DNA of 64,000 nt from Paguma larvata (GCA_030068075.1 CM057828.1:110094699-110158698); one strand, 5' to 3'. Shown: positions 35,027 through 47,394, numbered from the stretch's first letter. Numbers and translations are program-made. Notes: generated by a model from the letters alone, not told the origin.

Positions 35027-36034
35027 TTTTGGAGATGTGTCAAGTAAGAAATTGGTGCGTCTTAGATCACAGAGGTTTTTTCCTGCTTTCTCCTCTAGGA
35101 TTTTGATGGTTTCCTGTCACATTCAGGTCCTTCATCCATTTAGAGTTTATTTTTGTGAGTGGTGTAAGGAAGTGATCTAAAAGTTTCATTCTTTTGCATG
35201 TTGCTGTCCAGTTCTCCCAGCACCATTTATTAAAGAGGCTGTCTTTTCTCCATTGGGTACTCTTTCCCGCTTTGTCAAAGATTAGTTGGCCATATACTTG
35301 TGAGTCTATTTCTGAGTTTTCTATTCTATTCCATTGGTCTATGTGTCTGTTTTTGTGCCAATACTATACTGTCTTGATGAGAAACAGGCACCGTCTTGCA
35401 CTGTTGATGGAAATGCAAACTGGTGCAGCCACTCTGGAGAACTGTGTGGATGTTCCTCAAAAAAATGAAAATAGAATTACCTTATGACCCAGCAATAGCA
35501 CTGCTAGGAATATACACAAGAGATACAGGAGTGCTGATGCATAGGGGCACAATGTACCCTGATGTTCAAAGCAGCACTTTTGACAATAGCCAAATCATGG
35601 AAAGAGACTAAGTGTCCGTCAACTGACGAATGGATAAAGAAGAAGTGGTATATATATACAATGGAATACTACACGCCAATGAGGAAGAATGAAATCTGGC
35701 CATGTGTGGCAACATGGATGGAACTGGGGGGTATTATGCTGAGTGAAATAAGTCAGTCAGAGAAAGACAGATACCATATGTTTCCACGCATAGGTGGACT
35801 TTGCAAGACTTAACAGAAAACTAGGGGAGAGGGGAAGGAAAAAAGACACAGAGATGGAGGGAGACAAAACATAAGAGACTCTTAAATACTAAGAACAAAC
35901 TGAGGATTGGGGGGGGTAATAAGAGGGGGGAGAGTGGGTGATGGGCACTGAGCAGGGCACGGGTTGGGATGAGCACTGGGTGTTGTATGGGAACCAATTT
36001 GACAATAAAAAGTTTAAAAAAAATAAGTAATAAA
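35027..36034 (+). mobile_element. Young L1 with 5' inversion (twin priming)
   Basis: The first part (35027 to about 35378) is antisense L1 ORF2: 'tccatttagagtttattttt', 'ctcccagcaccatttattaa', 'ttctattccattggtctatg'. From about 35380 the sequence switches to sense: 'cactgttgatggaaatgcaa', 'ttaccttatgacccagcaat', 'gtgaaataagtcagtcagag', 'gagcactgggtgttgtatgg', 'aatttgacaataaaaag' and an A-rich tail. A perfect 14-bp duplication, 'agaagaaaagaagc', flanks it at 35013-35026 and 36035-36048. The ORF2 C-terminal coding is still mostly readable (for example 'WIKKKWYIYTMEYYTPM'), with frameshifts. Confidence 0.95.
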
Positions 36035-36580
36035 AGAAGAAAAGAAGCATCACAGGGAAGGGAACCAGCATGCGTAATGACTCTGCTGCCAGAGCCACAC
36101 CATGTTCCGGAAACTGAAGGAAGGCTAGTATGGCTGGGACACAGAGAATGAGGGGGAAGAGTGCAAGAGGAAACCGAGACGCAAGCTGAGACTAGACTGT
36201 GCAAAACCTCACAGACCTGCTATGGCTTCTCATGGTTTCCATTCTGGGATGGCGTGTTCTCATCTGTGTTTTCAAGACATGACTGTGGCCATGTTGGTTA
36301 GAAAAGAGCAAGGTTGGAAATGGCTACAAGAGCGTTCAGTTCAGTGGTCTCTGAGGGAATGATACAGCAACAGGCACCTTGTAGTTGGCAGTGGAGATAA
36401 GAAGAAATGGATGTATCTAAAGGCTTTTTAGGGAGATAAAATTTCACAATTTGTTGAAAGCCTTGATCTGGGAAGTGAGGGAGAGATGTGTAAGGCAGGA
36501 TTCCTACATGTTGGACTTTTCACTGTGAATGGGTTGGAGGGCCTTTGCTAAGCCAGAGAGATTCCTTCAGTATGTATTTG
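36035..36580 (-). mobile_element. L2 LINE, antisense, second part
   Basis: After the L1 the L2 resumes in register: 'gaaactgaaggaaggctagt', 'ctgggacacagagaatgagg', 'gtgcaaaacctcacagacct', 'gactgtggccatgttggtta' and 'gtggagataagaagaaatgg'. Together with 34750-35026 it gives about 0.8 kb of L2. Confidence 0.8.
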
Positions 36581-37744
36581 TTACGAACAACTTCAAGTAC
36601 CATGAATGGATTTTTTCCCCCGTCAAGAAAAAGCTCTTTCTTACCAAGACAGTCATGTAATATAGAATATGGGATTTACTAATAGCAAATATATCGGGAA
36701 ACTTTAAAAAATGAGAAAAGTAGACAAATAATTTTTTTGTATTTGCCAGATGAATTTTTCTCTGGGAGTCCCTTTTGTCCTGGTCTACATCCTCGGTGTC
36801 TTAAATGTACTTGGCCTTGCCAATGATGCCCAGTGCTGTACAGGTCATCTGTCACTTAGGTTTCTCCATTTCGATGTAAGTAATGGAAATAGACTCTGAA
36901 ATAATTTTTTGGCAAGTAACTATCTTCCAGTGAGGAATAATTGGAATGAATTCAGCCTAAGCAATTCTCATTTCCTTGGCCAGCCAAAGTCTTAAAAAGT
37001 TCTTCAAAGATGTTTTTATTCTGCAGTTATGTAGAGCGGTAGTGTTCTATTATAATGTCTAAAAGCCACTTTGGCAATTGAAGACTACACTGAAATAAAT
37101 TTTAGTCTGTACCCTCAAGTTGTTTTTCAAATGACCCTTGAAGAGGTAGTTATTGGGCATCCACTCAGATTTGGAATGTCAGCACACAGAACCAAATGAC
37201 AGATAAAGACCTGGCAAAGCAAAAAGATCATACAAAGGGCCTGTGATTTAAGTTAAGTTATACTGTAACTGTTGCAAGAATGGCACTCCCTTTTTATTAA
37301 TGTTTTATTGCTAACGTACAAGTAACAAGAGAAACATTATAAGTCTATAAACGCCGTCGTTTACAGCAAAGCTGGAGGCAAATTTAAATTAGGAGAATCA
37401 AGAGTCATTGAGAGAAAATCCTAACAACTTGTCTTTTGCAACCCTCTTCAGGGGCATTTTCACTAATATCTGTTCTCATCAGCCAGCATCCACACGGGAA
37501 GGAGTCAGAGACTATCGCTACTGAGTTTTCCATGAGAACACTGAAGCTCGAATCCATTTGAATCAAGTTTCCATTTTTCTTGCTATCAGTATCAGCTCAA
37601 CCTTATGGTTAGCTCTTTACTTATCGGCATTAACTGTATTACATTGTTTTCCATATGTGCTTATTCCATTGTGCATTTTAATATCTGAAAATTGTCACTG
37701 AAATGGAAACTCTAAGAAAAGAATGGGCACATTTTTGAGGTTGC
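36581..37744. other. Unassigned non-coding sequence
   Basis: About 1.2 kb with no recognised gene or repeat. Confidence 0.45.
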
Positions 37745-37915
37745 AGCATTTGTGGTTAACAGCAGAATCCAGTGCCTGTCTTGGAACTTCAGCTTCACCA
37801 TTTACTAGCTTTGTGAGCTTAGATAAATTACTTAACCACTCTGTGCTTAGTTCCTCATATGTAGTATAGCGATCATAAAGTATCTACATAGTAAGCTCAA
37901 AGTACTTAAACCCAT
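37745..37915 (+). mobile_element. MIR SINE, sense
   Basis: 'atttgtggttaacagcagaa', 'accatttactagctttgtga', 'aaattacttaaccactctgt' and 'agttcctcatatg' follow the MIR order. Confidence 0.85.
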
Positions 37916-38077
37916 AAAATAGCTAATTTTCTATCTGAAAATTAAGATGTTACAATTCAGTTATGGTTGTTGTTTTTGTTGATTTCATTTGTTGTCTGGA
38001 CTTTTTTGGTGGACTAAGGACAGGTTACATGGCTAGCAAGCGGTATAAACCAGGTTTATTAAAGAATTGGTTTAGGT

Positions 38078-38413
38078 CAGGAGTTAGTAAACTATGGCTT
38101 CCAGGCCAAATTGGGCCTGTTTTTGTATGGCTCGCAGGCTGAGGATAGTTTTTGCATTTCTAGATTATCGGAAAAAAAAATCAAAAGAAGATAACGCTTT
38201 GTGACATATGAAAATTATATAAAATTCAAGTTTCAGTATTCATCAACTAAAGAAATGTTATTGGTACATGTCCACACTTATTCATTCGTATTGTCTGTGG
38301 CTTCTCTCATGCTACAACAGCAGAAAGGAATAGTTGCGACAGGGACCATAGGGCCCACAAAACTGAAAATATTAACTATATGGTCTTTTACAGAAAAAGT
38401 TTTCTAGTGGCTG
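38078..38413 (+). mobile_element. hAT-like non-autonomous DNA transposon fossil
   Basis: The left end 'caggagttagtaaactatgg' and the right end 'aaaaagttttctagtggctg' are inverted, diverged copies (consensus form 'caggggtcagcaaac'). Between them 'gaaaattatataaaattcaa' and 'tagttgcgacagggaccata' match a common mammalian element of about 340 bp. Flanking 8-bp sequences ('gtttaggt', 'gcttgtgg') agree at only some positions, so the target duplication is decayed. Confidence 0.82.
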
Positions 38414-38742
38414 GCTTGTGGGGTTATTAGTTATATTGATTAAATGAATGAACTCTTGCCTTTTATACTGTCTTGCTTTGACAAAAAATGTAACCTTGCA
38501 TAAGAAAGCATATGGCTTTAATTAGTTATCCTTGTGACCAGGGAAGTTTTGTTTTGTTTTGTTTTAGAAAAAGTATAACTTTCCACTTGGGTTAAAATTG
38601 TGTTGAAAGTAGATAGTTCGTGAGTAGACTTAATTCAGCTGTAGTAGATTACATAAGTATAGACATGCCAAAAACCATACATATTCAGTAAAGAGTATTA
38701 AGATTTGGATTTCTCTCAAGAATTGTCAAAATGGAAGTCTGG

Positions 38743-38792
<50 letters not shown>

Positions 38793-39259
38793 AAGGATCT
38801 TAATTCTTTCTAAAAGATTCTTGAAATAAAATGAATTCCGAGAGAATCTGAATTCCGAGAAGTAGAGTTTTTAGTGATAACATACCTTAAGACTGTAGTA
38901 TTATAATCCCATTTCAGAAGTTACTTGTGGTTATTTTTTTCAAGGTTTTGGCTTTGTGACTCAGAGCCTAATATTTACAAGATAGCCAAAACTCTGGAGG
39001 CTTTTGGCAATTGTGCTTGGAGAACATATGCTTTGATTTTGTCAGACCAATGATTCAGGCAAATAACTTCTTCTGTCCTTACGCTGTTTTTAACTATGAT
39101 GTGGATCTTGTTCATTTGGTTGGTTACATAATTTTTATTTAGGATCTGTGTTGCCTTTGAATATCTGTAAATCTTGCAACTTCTTTAACTTAGGTTTATA
39201 TCTTTCAAAGTCTCTTTGTCAAATACTTCTGGAAGACTTCTCCCCCTCCAAGGCCGTGG
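38414..39259. other. Unassigned sequence with a TG microsatellite
   Basis: Nothing gene-like. It contains a short TTTTG repeat (about 38548-38567), the TG tract listed separately, and a small direct repeat 'tgaattccgaga' (38831 and 38848 area). Confidence 0.45.
38746..38790. repeat. (TG)n microsatellite, about 22 units
   Basis: Uninterrupted TG dinucleotides between 'ggctc' and 'ttaagg'. The length and purity suggest it is variable between individuals. Confidence 0.98.
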
Positions 39260-39375
39260 GGCTAATGGGAACAAGATAGACCTGGACCCTGCTCTTGAAG
39301 AGTTTTGAGGCTCTGAGGAAAGATATACATTAAATCAATAAACAAGTACGATCAGTGTTGGAGAATTAAATTGTG
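39260..39375 (-). mobile_element. L2 fragment, antisense
   Basis: 'gggaacaagatagacctgga', 'ccctgctcttgaagagtttt' and 'tacattaaatcaataaacaa' match the minus-strand reading of the L2 region that also occurs at 46911-47040. Confidence 0.65.
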
Positions 39376-39485
39376 CCATGGGAAGTAGACTAATTGGACC
39401 CAAACCACGGGAGAATTTTATGAAATTACATCTAGTGTCCCTCTTATTGATGTAGGCACAATCTATGAATTGCTATTTATTACAG

Positions 39486-39665
39486 ATATTAGATCGTTGA
39501 TTGGTGAACCTTGTGCATTTGATTCTGACAGAAAATCTTTTATTGATAGTAATGGTCACTGTGAATTTGGAATGAGAAAAATACAGAAAGTGATAAAAAG
39601 ACTGTCCCTTAGTTTGTTAATTTACTACTTGAAAATCAAAACATCCATTTGTCCTTCTTGAACAG
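39486..39665 (+). other. Candidate exon-like segment bounded by splice-site motifs (weak)
   Basis: The segment starts after 'tgctatttattacag' (acceptor-like) and ends before 'gtaagtgttttt' (strong donor-like). It is 180 nt. One frame is open over about 59 codons ('GEPCAFDSDRKSF...'), but its TGA stop lies just before the donor, so an internal coding exon is unlikely. It could be a non-coding exon or chance. No gene identity is proposed. Confidence 0.2.
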
Positions 39666-41359
39666 GTAAGTGTTTTTAGAGTAGAATCTAGCATTTCTTC
39701 CTCTCTTTTAGAACCGTTACTTACTGTTTTTATTATAAAAAAGATGGTAATGTGGTTATGTATGCACTGTATAGATGAATGTGTACACCGGCACACACGC
39801 ACGACGTACAAAGGAAAAGGGAAGTTCTCCTAGCCCAAGTCCCAGATGGGATGAGAGCGTACCCACTGTTCGACAGTTTGCTTCACTTAAGATTATTTCA
39901 TGGACATTTTTCACTGCCAGTGTTTGTTGAGAACCACCTGTCTCTCTAGATCGATTCATCCTTTGTTGATCTTATTGTTGGTAATGTTGTTGTAAGTAGC
40001 ATATCCACAAGATAAAATATTCAAAAGATTTACAAAAGAGTACACAATGGGAAGTCAGTCTCCCTCCCAAACGTGCCTCCTCCCACTTCTCTTCTTTCCA
40101 GAGCGGCTCCCCTTCGCAGTTTCTTACCCTCTAAAATCATCCTTTTATTTTTATATGCCTTTGCTTAGTCAGACTAAAATTAACTCCCCGCCCAGTCATT
40201 TATAGGGAACCTGAATGCTTAGTGAAGTTACAGCAGCAACCATTTCATTCTGTAATACCAGTGTTTGAGATTGTATCCTGAAAGAAGAAAAGGTTTCTCA
40301 CTAGCTGTGTTTCATTTTCGGATTTCCTGCAGTGTGACTGTTCGAGGATATAATCTGTAGGTGTACAGTCGTTGCAAGCGTGTTATTTAGATCCTTAAAA
40401 TGTAACTGAATATTTCCAGGAGAAGGCCCTGCATGCGATGAGGAGAACACTGCCTCTCACCCATCCTCACCCCTGTCTGCTTGTCTCCCTGTCCATATTG
40501 TGAATATAGGCCCAAGTCTGGAGGATCCCAAGCATAAATGGGCTTGCTGCTTTAGTCTCAGAGCTAATTGAGGGGGTTATAGCTAAACTCTGAGATGTCC
40601 ATGGCTATTTTAATCTAGAACCACATGGGTTAATAACTTGATTCTCAAAAAAAAAAAAAAAAAAAACTTGATTCTCTCAGCTCAACTTTGATAGTACCAG
40701 AGCCTGGGGAGGGGGGAGGGGGTGACAGTGGATTGAAGGAGGGACAGACTCACCCCTGCCAGAGCCAGTCTGGAGCTGAGAAGATGTTATTTATTGAAGC
40801 ACTTTACCTGTAACGCTAGGTCTTTTGTCAGCTTCACTACTAAGGTGGCCTCATGAACAAATCTGACCTAGAAACCGCCTGCCTCTCTGATACGCTTACC
40901 AGGGAACATGGGGTGATAAGTGTTTGGGGAAATAGAAATGAACCATATCCAACCTTCAGAGTGACTGTGTTCATAGCCTATGGCCCGAGGAGCCCTAGTC
41001 TAGTACTTACGTTTATAGGCAGTATTTACTTGTACAAATTATGCTCCTCAAAAAAAAAACCCACAAAGAAGTGTGTAATTCTATAAAAGAGATATTCTGT
41101 CATCAGAAAACTAGTAAAACATTATATAATTCCTTAATGCATCATTTCTTTGGACAAAGATATATGTTAGTATAAATAATGTATATTCTGTAAGTATTCT
41201 TTAATTCTATGACTTTTTCTCACAACTGAACATGTATATGCTTGGCTGAACCAGTATGCTTCCAATAAAGGTTAAAGTACTTGCCCACATACAACACTCT
41301 GAATGAGTGCCATTTTTTGCCTACATTTGTGTTGTTTATAACTAATACTAGTGTAACCA
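39666..41359. other. Mostly unassigned sequence
   Basis: The stretch near 39990-40160 ('attcaaaagatttacaaaag', 'gtcagtctccctcccaaacg') may be an antisense old L1 3'UTR, but is too diverged to assert. A poly(A) insertion at 40635-40676 is listed separately. No gene recognised. Confidence 0.4.
40635..40676. mobile_element. Poly(A)-only insertion flanked by 12-bp direct repeats
   Basis: 'aacttgattctc' occurs at 40635-40646 and 40665-40676, separated only by A residues (40647-40666, overlapping the last two). This is what remains if an L1-type insertion delivered nothing but a poly(A) tail. Replication slippage is the alternative. Confidence 0.6.
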
Positions 41360-42397
41360 CATTTACTTTTTTTAAAATGGTGGTGAAAAATGAAACACAT
41401 AAAATTGATCATCTTAACCACTTCTCACTGTGCAGTTTAGTAGTGTTAAGTATCTTTGCATTGTTGTGCAACCAACCTCTGTAACTTTTCATCTCGCAAA
41501 ACTGAAACTCTGTACCCATTAGACAATAAATCCTCATCTCCCCGTCCCTCCAACCCTTGGCAACCACCATTCTACTTTCTTTTTATATAAATTTGATCCT
41601 AGATACATCATACAGGTAGGATCAGACGGTATTTGTCTTTTGAGCCTGGCTTATTTCACTTAGCATAATGTCCTCCAGGTTCATCATATTGTAGCAAGTG
41701 TCAAACCTTCCGTCTTTTTTAAGGTTGAATAATATTCCACTGTATATGTATACAATGTTTTGCTTATTTGTTCATCAATTAATGGATACTCTTGTTGCTT
41801 CCTAAATATCTCTTCAAGATCTTGCTTTCATACCTTTTGGATATATATCCAGAAGTGGAATTGTTGGATCACATGATAATTCCGTTTTTAATTTTTTGAG
41901 AAACCACCATACTGTTTTCTAAAGCAATTACACCATTTTTCATTCCCACCAACCAGGCACAAAGGCTCCCAATTTGTCCACATCCACATCAACGCTTGTT
42001 ATTTTCTTTTTTTTTAATAATATCCATCCTAATGGGTATAGGGTGACATCTCATTGGGTTTGATTTGAATTTCCCTAACAAGTGATACGGAGTTACCTTT
42101 TCATATACCTGTTGACCATTTGTATATCAGCCTTTGAGAAGTGTCTTTTCAAGTCCTTCGCCTGTTTTTTAATCAGGTTATCTGTTGTTGTTGTTGTTGT
42201 TGTTGAGTTATAGGAGTTCTTTATATATTCTGGATATTACTCCCATATCAGGTATATACTTTGTGAATGTTTTCTGCTGTGTTATAGGCTGCCTTTTCAT
42301 TTTGTTGATTGTTTACTTTGATGCACAGAAGTTCTTATTTTGATGCAGTACAAATTGTCCATTTTTATTTTTGTTGCTGTACTTTTGGTATCATATT
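41360..42397 (-). mobile_element. L1M 3' half, antisense
   Basis: A long ordered match to antisense old L1: 'ttgcattgttgtgcaaccaa', 'aaactgaaactctgtaccca', 'ttcacttagcataatgtcct', 'gaataatattccactgtata', 'atatatccagaagtggaatt', 'ataggagttctttatatatt', and 'gatgcacagaagttcttatt'. About 1 kb, no open frames of note. Confidence 0.93.
42183..42206. repeat. (TTG)n short tandem repeat
   Basis: Seven or eight TTG units inside the antisense L1 where related copies have a shorter run. Confidence 0.9.
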
Positions 42398-44929
42398 AAT
42401 CACATTTACTTTTAATCTTTTGAGCTCCACTAATTTTAATTAGTGCAGAATATAATGAAACATTCAAATAATCACAAAACAGACATGGCTGCCTCCTCAT
42501 AGTGAACGCTTGGCCGCCAGGCAATGCCTCCGTGAACTAACATGAGAATTGTTTCATCAGCTCCTGTGAAAATACACATGTTTGGACTACAAAGGGCAGT
42601 TTGGGGTGTGGATCCATATACTATAGAGAAATAGGTTGTGGGAACATGGTCAAACACATGAAAACAAAAGATGAGGGAGGCACTCCTAATCATCACCTTT
42701 GACTTGGAATCCCTGCATATCCACAACAATCCATTGTAGAAACCCTTGCAAGAAAAAGTGGTTCTCCGTTAGTCTTCTGCATTCTGATTTTTCTCACATC
42801 TTTCTGATGTGGTACTTCCTCATAGTCAGTTAACACCTCTAGGCAACGACGATTAGAAAATCTTATTCTAAGGTTAACTTTCAAATTTAGAGAAATAAAA
42901 GATGTTCCTAAAGTATTTAATTTTAGTCCTCTTAAGTTTTAATAAACTATTGTGGCTGATGGGCAACAAAATTATTTAACAACTAGTCAGAAGTCATTGA
43001 GACTATTGAATCTATCACCGATGCACAGAAAGTCCTTTAAGTGTCATTGCTAATTGCAATAGAGTGTATGAAGAACACTCTTAAAATGTTCTCTATGTCT
43101 TCTGAGATATTTAAAGAAACTGGAATTTAAGAGATTTTTTTCCCTTCACATACCATTTCTCCTTTTAAAATAATGTTGCCATTGTTCCTTTTTCCTCCTA
43201 CTTCCTTTTTCTTTCTTTTGCGATCACTACCTATTCATCTTTCCCCAGCTCTTTAGTCTCACGCAGATGTTGATAGCCCTTCTTGCCTAATTTTCCTTCC
43301 CGCCCACCCAAATGCATCACTCACTGCCCTCCTCTCTGCTCCAGCACTGGTAAGGAGTAAAAGAGCCTAACAGAGTCTGCGCGGGGCATCATTCCAGCTT
43401 TGGGGCACTCGAGGACACAGACAGTGAATACTTCCCACCTGCCAGGTCAGGCGGCTTCCTCTCCCACCGAGAGCCCAGGCCCGGTGTTGGTAACGAGGCA
43501 GGAATCTGAACCACCAGGAAACTATTAAGCTTAGATGTTGCTTCTGGACGATGTTGTCCTCCAAACACCTAAAACAGTTTGAGTTGGAGAAATCTGAGCA
43601 GAAAAAGAAGCTACTGAGATATCCCCCTCACACACTTCCTTTTCTTTTAGGTGTAAATAAATAGTAATAGTTACCAGCAAGTCCCTAGGTCACAAAACAG
43701 GAGACGTATTGGACCACAGAAACCACGTGGAGATGAACTGCCCATGACAGAGAGGACTGTTGGCTCAGTATCCTGCCCATGCAAGTTTTTACTTCTTAAA
43801 TTAAGCTCTGTAAGAGATAGAGCATTTTATGCAAAAAGATTCCATGTATGCTTATTAAACTTTTTACTCAAGCTGTAGGTGGGTGAAAATTCGGGTTTTT
43901 GAGTGGTTACTTTGTTGGGCTAGTCCTCGGGTGCATCATTTTGCTCTATGAGAGGGTGCAGTAATCTCATTTGGGAAGTTTTATTCATTAACAAAAGCTA
44001 CCAAGATAAATTTAGCTTGGGTCACAGTGTTTAATTTAAGAGTATTAAAATAATAACTACCATAATTAGTTTCAGATTTGCCTTCCTTCCCAGAGGACGA
44101 GAGTTTTTTTAGTTTTCTGATGCCTATTTAAAGCATGAGAATGACAGGAAAATTAATGTCATGACCTTTATAGCCTGTTTATGGTTTTCTATGTTGTACC
44201 CTAAAGGATTTAGGGAGTAGTATACATCTAAAAGAAACCACTTAGTACGGACAAGTAAGAATTGGGTTAATTGGGTTCACCTGATCCTCAGCTGGTAGCC
44301 CCTTAGTCAAGACATCATTTCATGTTAGACAAAGCACCATTTTTACACTAGAAAATTATCCTTTATACTATACCTGTATATCCTGTAATGTCTTGAAAAG
44401 AAAAACATTTTTAAAAGCCTAGGTTTTCAAATATGTAGGATATTTTCCCCCTGATATTTTACCTGGTTTGTCTTCTTCAATTAGGAAATCATCTTTTCGT
44501 AGCAAGAACGTACTGACACTAACTAATGGGCGATGGTCCATGACGTTAATACCCGCTTCCTTTGGGTGATGCTGGGCAGAAGAGCGTTTTCTTACAGCTA
44601 ACTCTTTTTTCCTTTTCTAGTCTGCCAGGGATTTTGCACAATCACCTTTCTAAATCCTCGAGATGCGAAACTTGGTTTTCATTTTATTGTCAGTGTTCGT
44701 ATATTTCAACAAAGAGCAGTGTTTTTATATTCAACCAGAGTTGAGAAAAATATCTAGGCATGCTAGAGTCTTTGAAACTTTTGGATAGTTGACTGAAAAA
44801 TTCCTGTGTCAATTTCTGCAAACAGTGGTTTAGAGGCACTTTCATACGTTGTTGGGTGAATCAGTATACTGTAACTTCTTCGAGTATGATTTGATAATAT
44901 CCATAAAAATTTTAAGTCAACCCAAGAAA
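42398..44929. other. Unassigned sequence with coding-like minus-strand frames
   Basis: No recognised repeat. On the minus strand, adjoining open frames at 42693-42884 and 42472-42729 have protein-like composition ('VLTDYEEVPHQKDVRKIRMQ'). They match no family I know and break into different frames, so they are recorded only as a curiosity. 43360-43560 is moderately GC-rich without exon signals. Confidence 0.35.
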
Positions 44930-45400
44930 TTCTTTACTGTGCTTTCATCCTACAGATGGGCTTGCACATGTTACAAAGATATAGGTGTAAGAAGGCACAC
45001 AGAAACTTTGTGAGAGCAAAAGGTTGAGAACAATGTCATTGTCAGCCAGTGGGCGGCTGGTTAATAAGCAGTGGGTCTATGCAATGAAATACCGTACAGC
45101 CTTTAAAAAGGATGAAGAGGATCCGTAAGTGCCGATACAGAGAGCTCTTGAAAATATGTTCAGTGAAAAGAGAGTAGCATGTATAATCTGCTCTGATTTG
45201 GGGCGGGGAGACAGGGGGTTAAGCGTATTTCTACACATGTTAGCTTATATACACACAGACTGTTTCTGAAAGGAGCCCCACATTGGTGTGAAGAGTTGTT
45301 GCCTCTGAGGAGGGGAACTGCGGTTATAGAATGAGAGGGAGGCTTGTTCATTTTTACTTAGCTTTTTCCATGTTGGAGATAATCATTTTCTGATAACCTG
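44930..45400 (+). mobile_element. L1ME-like 3' end
   Basis: 'gtgggcggctggttaataag', 'tatgcaatgaaataccgtac', 'agcctttaaaaaggatgaag', 'ttgttgcctctgaggagggg' follow, in order, the 3' region of an L1ME-type element. Strongly diverged. Confidence 0.75.
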
Positions 45401-46910
45401 AGTGTTAGACAAAAGCCATTGGGGGCATGGAATAACAAAAATTTAGCTGATGCTGAAAAAGTAAATCTGTGACGAGAGTGCTCCAGGGAAAAGATGAAAG
45501 TGTGAAAGTTTGAATTATTTTAAAAGAAGAAAAATCACCAGAATCATTTGTTAGTGGCAGCTCACACACCCACAAGAACATAAAAAATATGGGTGAAGTT
45601 AGCAGGAAATCGAACAATGATGTGTTTTTTTTAATTGAAATAGTCACCGTAAAGCTAATTGATGGGATTTTAATGTAACGCAGACACGCTGTAGAGAAGG
45701 AAGAAAAAGCTAAAGATGGGAGCAGGGCTGAGAGAGAGATGGATCTTACTAGCAGGGCTGCAGTAGAGACAGGAAGGGACACAGGAGGCAGAACTGGAGC
45801 GTAGGGGCGAAACCAACGCTCCGTGGTGCTTTGCAGCAGGTGAGATTTAGGAGAGAAGAAGAATGTGAGGAATCCAGAATGATCTTGAAAAATATCAATT
45901 TTCTGTCTGCCTGCTTTGTTTAAAGCATGATTGTATCACGGCATGTAGACAAGAGAAGAGCAAAAATGGTAGAAATGTGATTATTTCAAGGTAATGAATT
46001 AAATCTAAACTGATTGAAACACTGCCAACCAGAATGATCCAAGGGAATGAAATAGCGAAGTTTCACAATGTGTATCTATATCGTGAATGTGTGAATGACA
46101 GAGTCTTTATTTTATGTATTTATTTTACTGATGAGTGTCATTTATTACCAAGTGACGTACTTTTTTGCAGTGATTTCGACTTCATCATGATGGTAACCTC
46201 GCTGGCCTGAACAACCTCATTCTTTTAGCATTGAGAATCCAGGCGGGAAATTCCAAGGATGTTCTAGTTGACGTATAAACACCCAAATATTTTTCTTACA
46301 TCTGTATCTTTTACATTTGAATAAATAAGAAATAGAAGGATGACCGTGAAAACTTGCTAAAACTTAGGACTTTTCAAATACGACTAAAATGCATCGAGGC
46401 CTTTAAACAGAAAAGCCGCACCATCAATGTACTGCACCTGTAGATAATGCTGGGAATCGTTGTTTCCTAGGACTTGTTATCTGTAGGTGATGACACTTTA
46501 AACAGTGTTGATCTATCTGAAAAGCCCCAAGCCTGGTACTTGAGAAATTGAAAATAGGACATTTTTTTTTACAGTGATGTAAGGTAATTTTTAAGTCGTT
46601 TGAGGAGTGTTTCAGTCCTTCTGAAAACAGAAGCAGGCAATCTGTCAATGATCAAAGGAAATTTACTACTGAAAAAATTAACTTAGACAATTATGTGTCA
46701 CTTTAGGTTATGGAAAAGTGTAATAATGGCAAAATAAAAAGGCATTACCTCAGATTTTAAAAATCACTATTCATAAAAAGAAATTACTCAGGATTTTAGA
46801 AACTTACTATTGCAAATAAAAGATTTAAATGGTATGAAAAGCACTAGATGGAACTGTACAAGTGTTGTTAATTAATTCCTGCCACTGTTGTTTTTATAGG
46901 ACTGCTGACA
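45401..46910. other. Unassigned non-coding sequence
   Basis: About 1.5 kb. The 125-codon minus-strand frame at 45405-45782 is low in complexity (S, F, L, I rich) with no domain and is probably chance. Confidence 0.45.
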
Positions 46911-47394
46911 TTTATTCATTCAACAAACATTTATTAAACCTCGTTATATCCCAGTCACTGCTAGGTTCTGGAAATACCGAGGTAAATATGACATTGTCCC
47001 TGCCATCAGGAAGCTCATAAAATTAAGGGGAAAACAGACATATTTAAGCAGATGCTCCTGCTAAGAGAGCGCCAAAGTGTGTTGGAAGATAATGCATAAA
47101 TCAATAAAAATGCCATGAATTGGCCAGGTGGACACTGCAGAAGTTGAGTAGGAAGTATGTAGCAAGATAAAGGAGAGAAGAATCTTGGAGGCATATGAGG
47201 GAATCTGTTAGGCCAGCTTCAGAGATGCAGCTCTTAATAATGTAGCGGAGATGACCACACAGTCCCGTGTACGGAAGTCCAGTGCACTGTGCGAAAGAGG
47301 TCGGACTTTATTTTATGGGCAACAGGGAGCTACTAAAGGACTTGAGGTCTAGGAAAAGCATGATTAGATTTGTATTAAGAAGACTGTTCATGGG
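46911..47394 (-). mobile_element. L2 LINE, antisense, first part
   Basis: 'tttattcattcaacaaacat', 'tcccagtcactgctaggttc', 'gtccctgccatcaggaagct', 'tttatgggcaacagggagct' and 'gcatgattagatttgtatta' are the L2 3' half read on the minus strand. It resumes at 48935. Confidence 0.85.

Noticed and set aside
45405..45782. 125-codon minus-strand frame
   Set aside because: Low-complexity translation (rich in S, F, L, I), no domain, no start context or exon signals.
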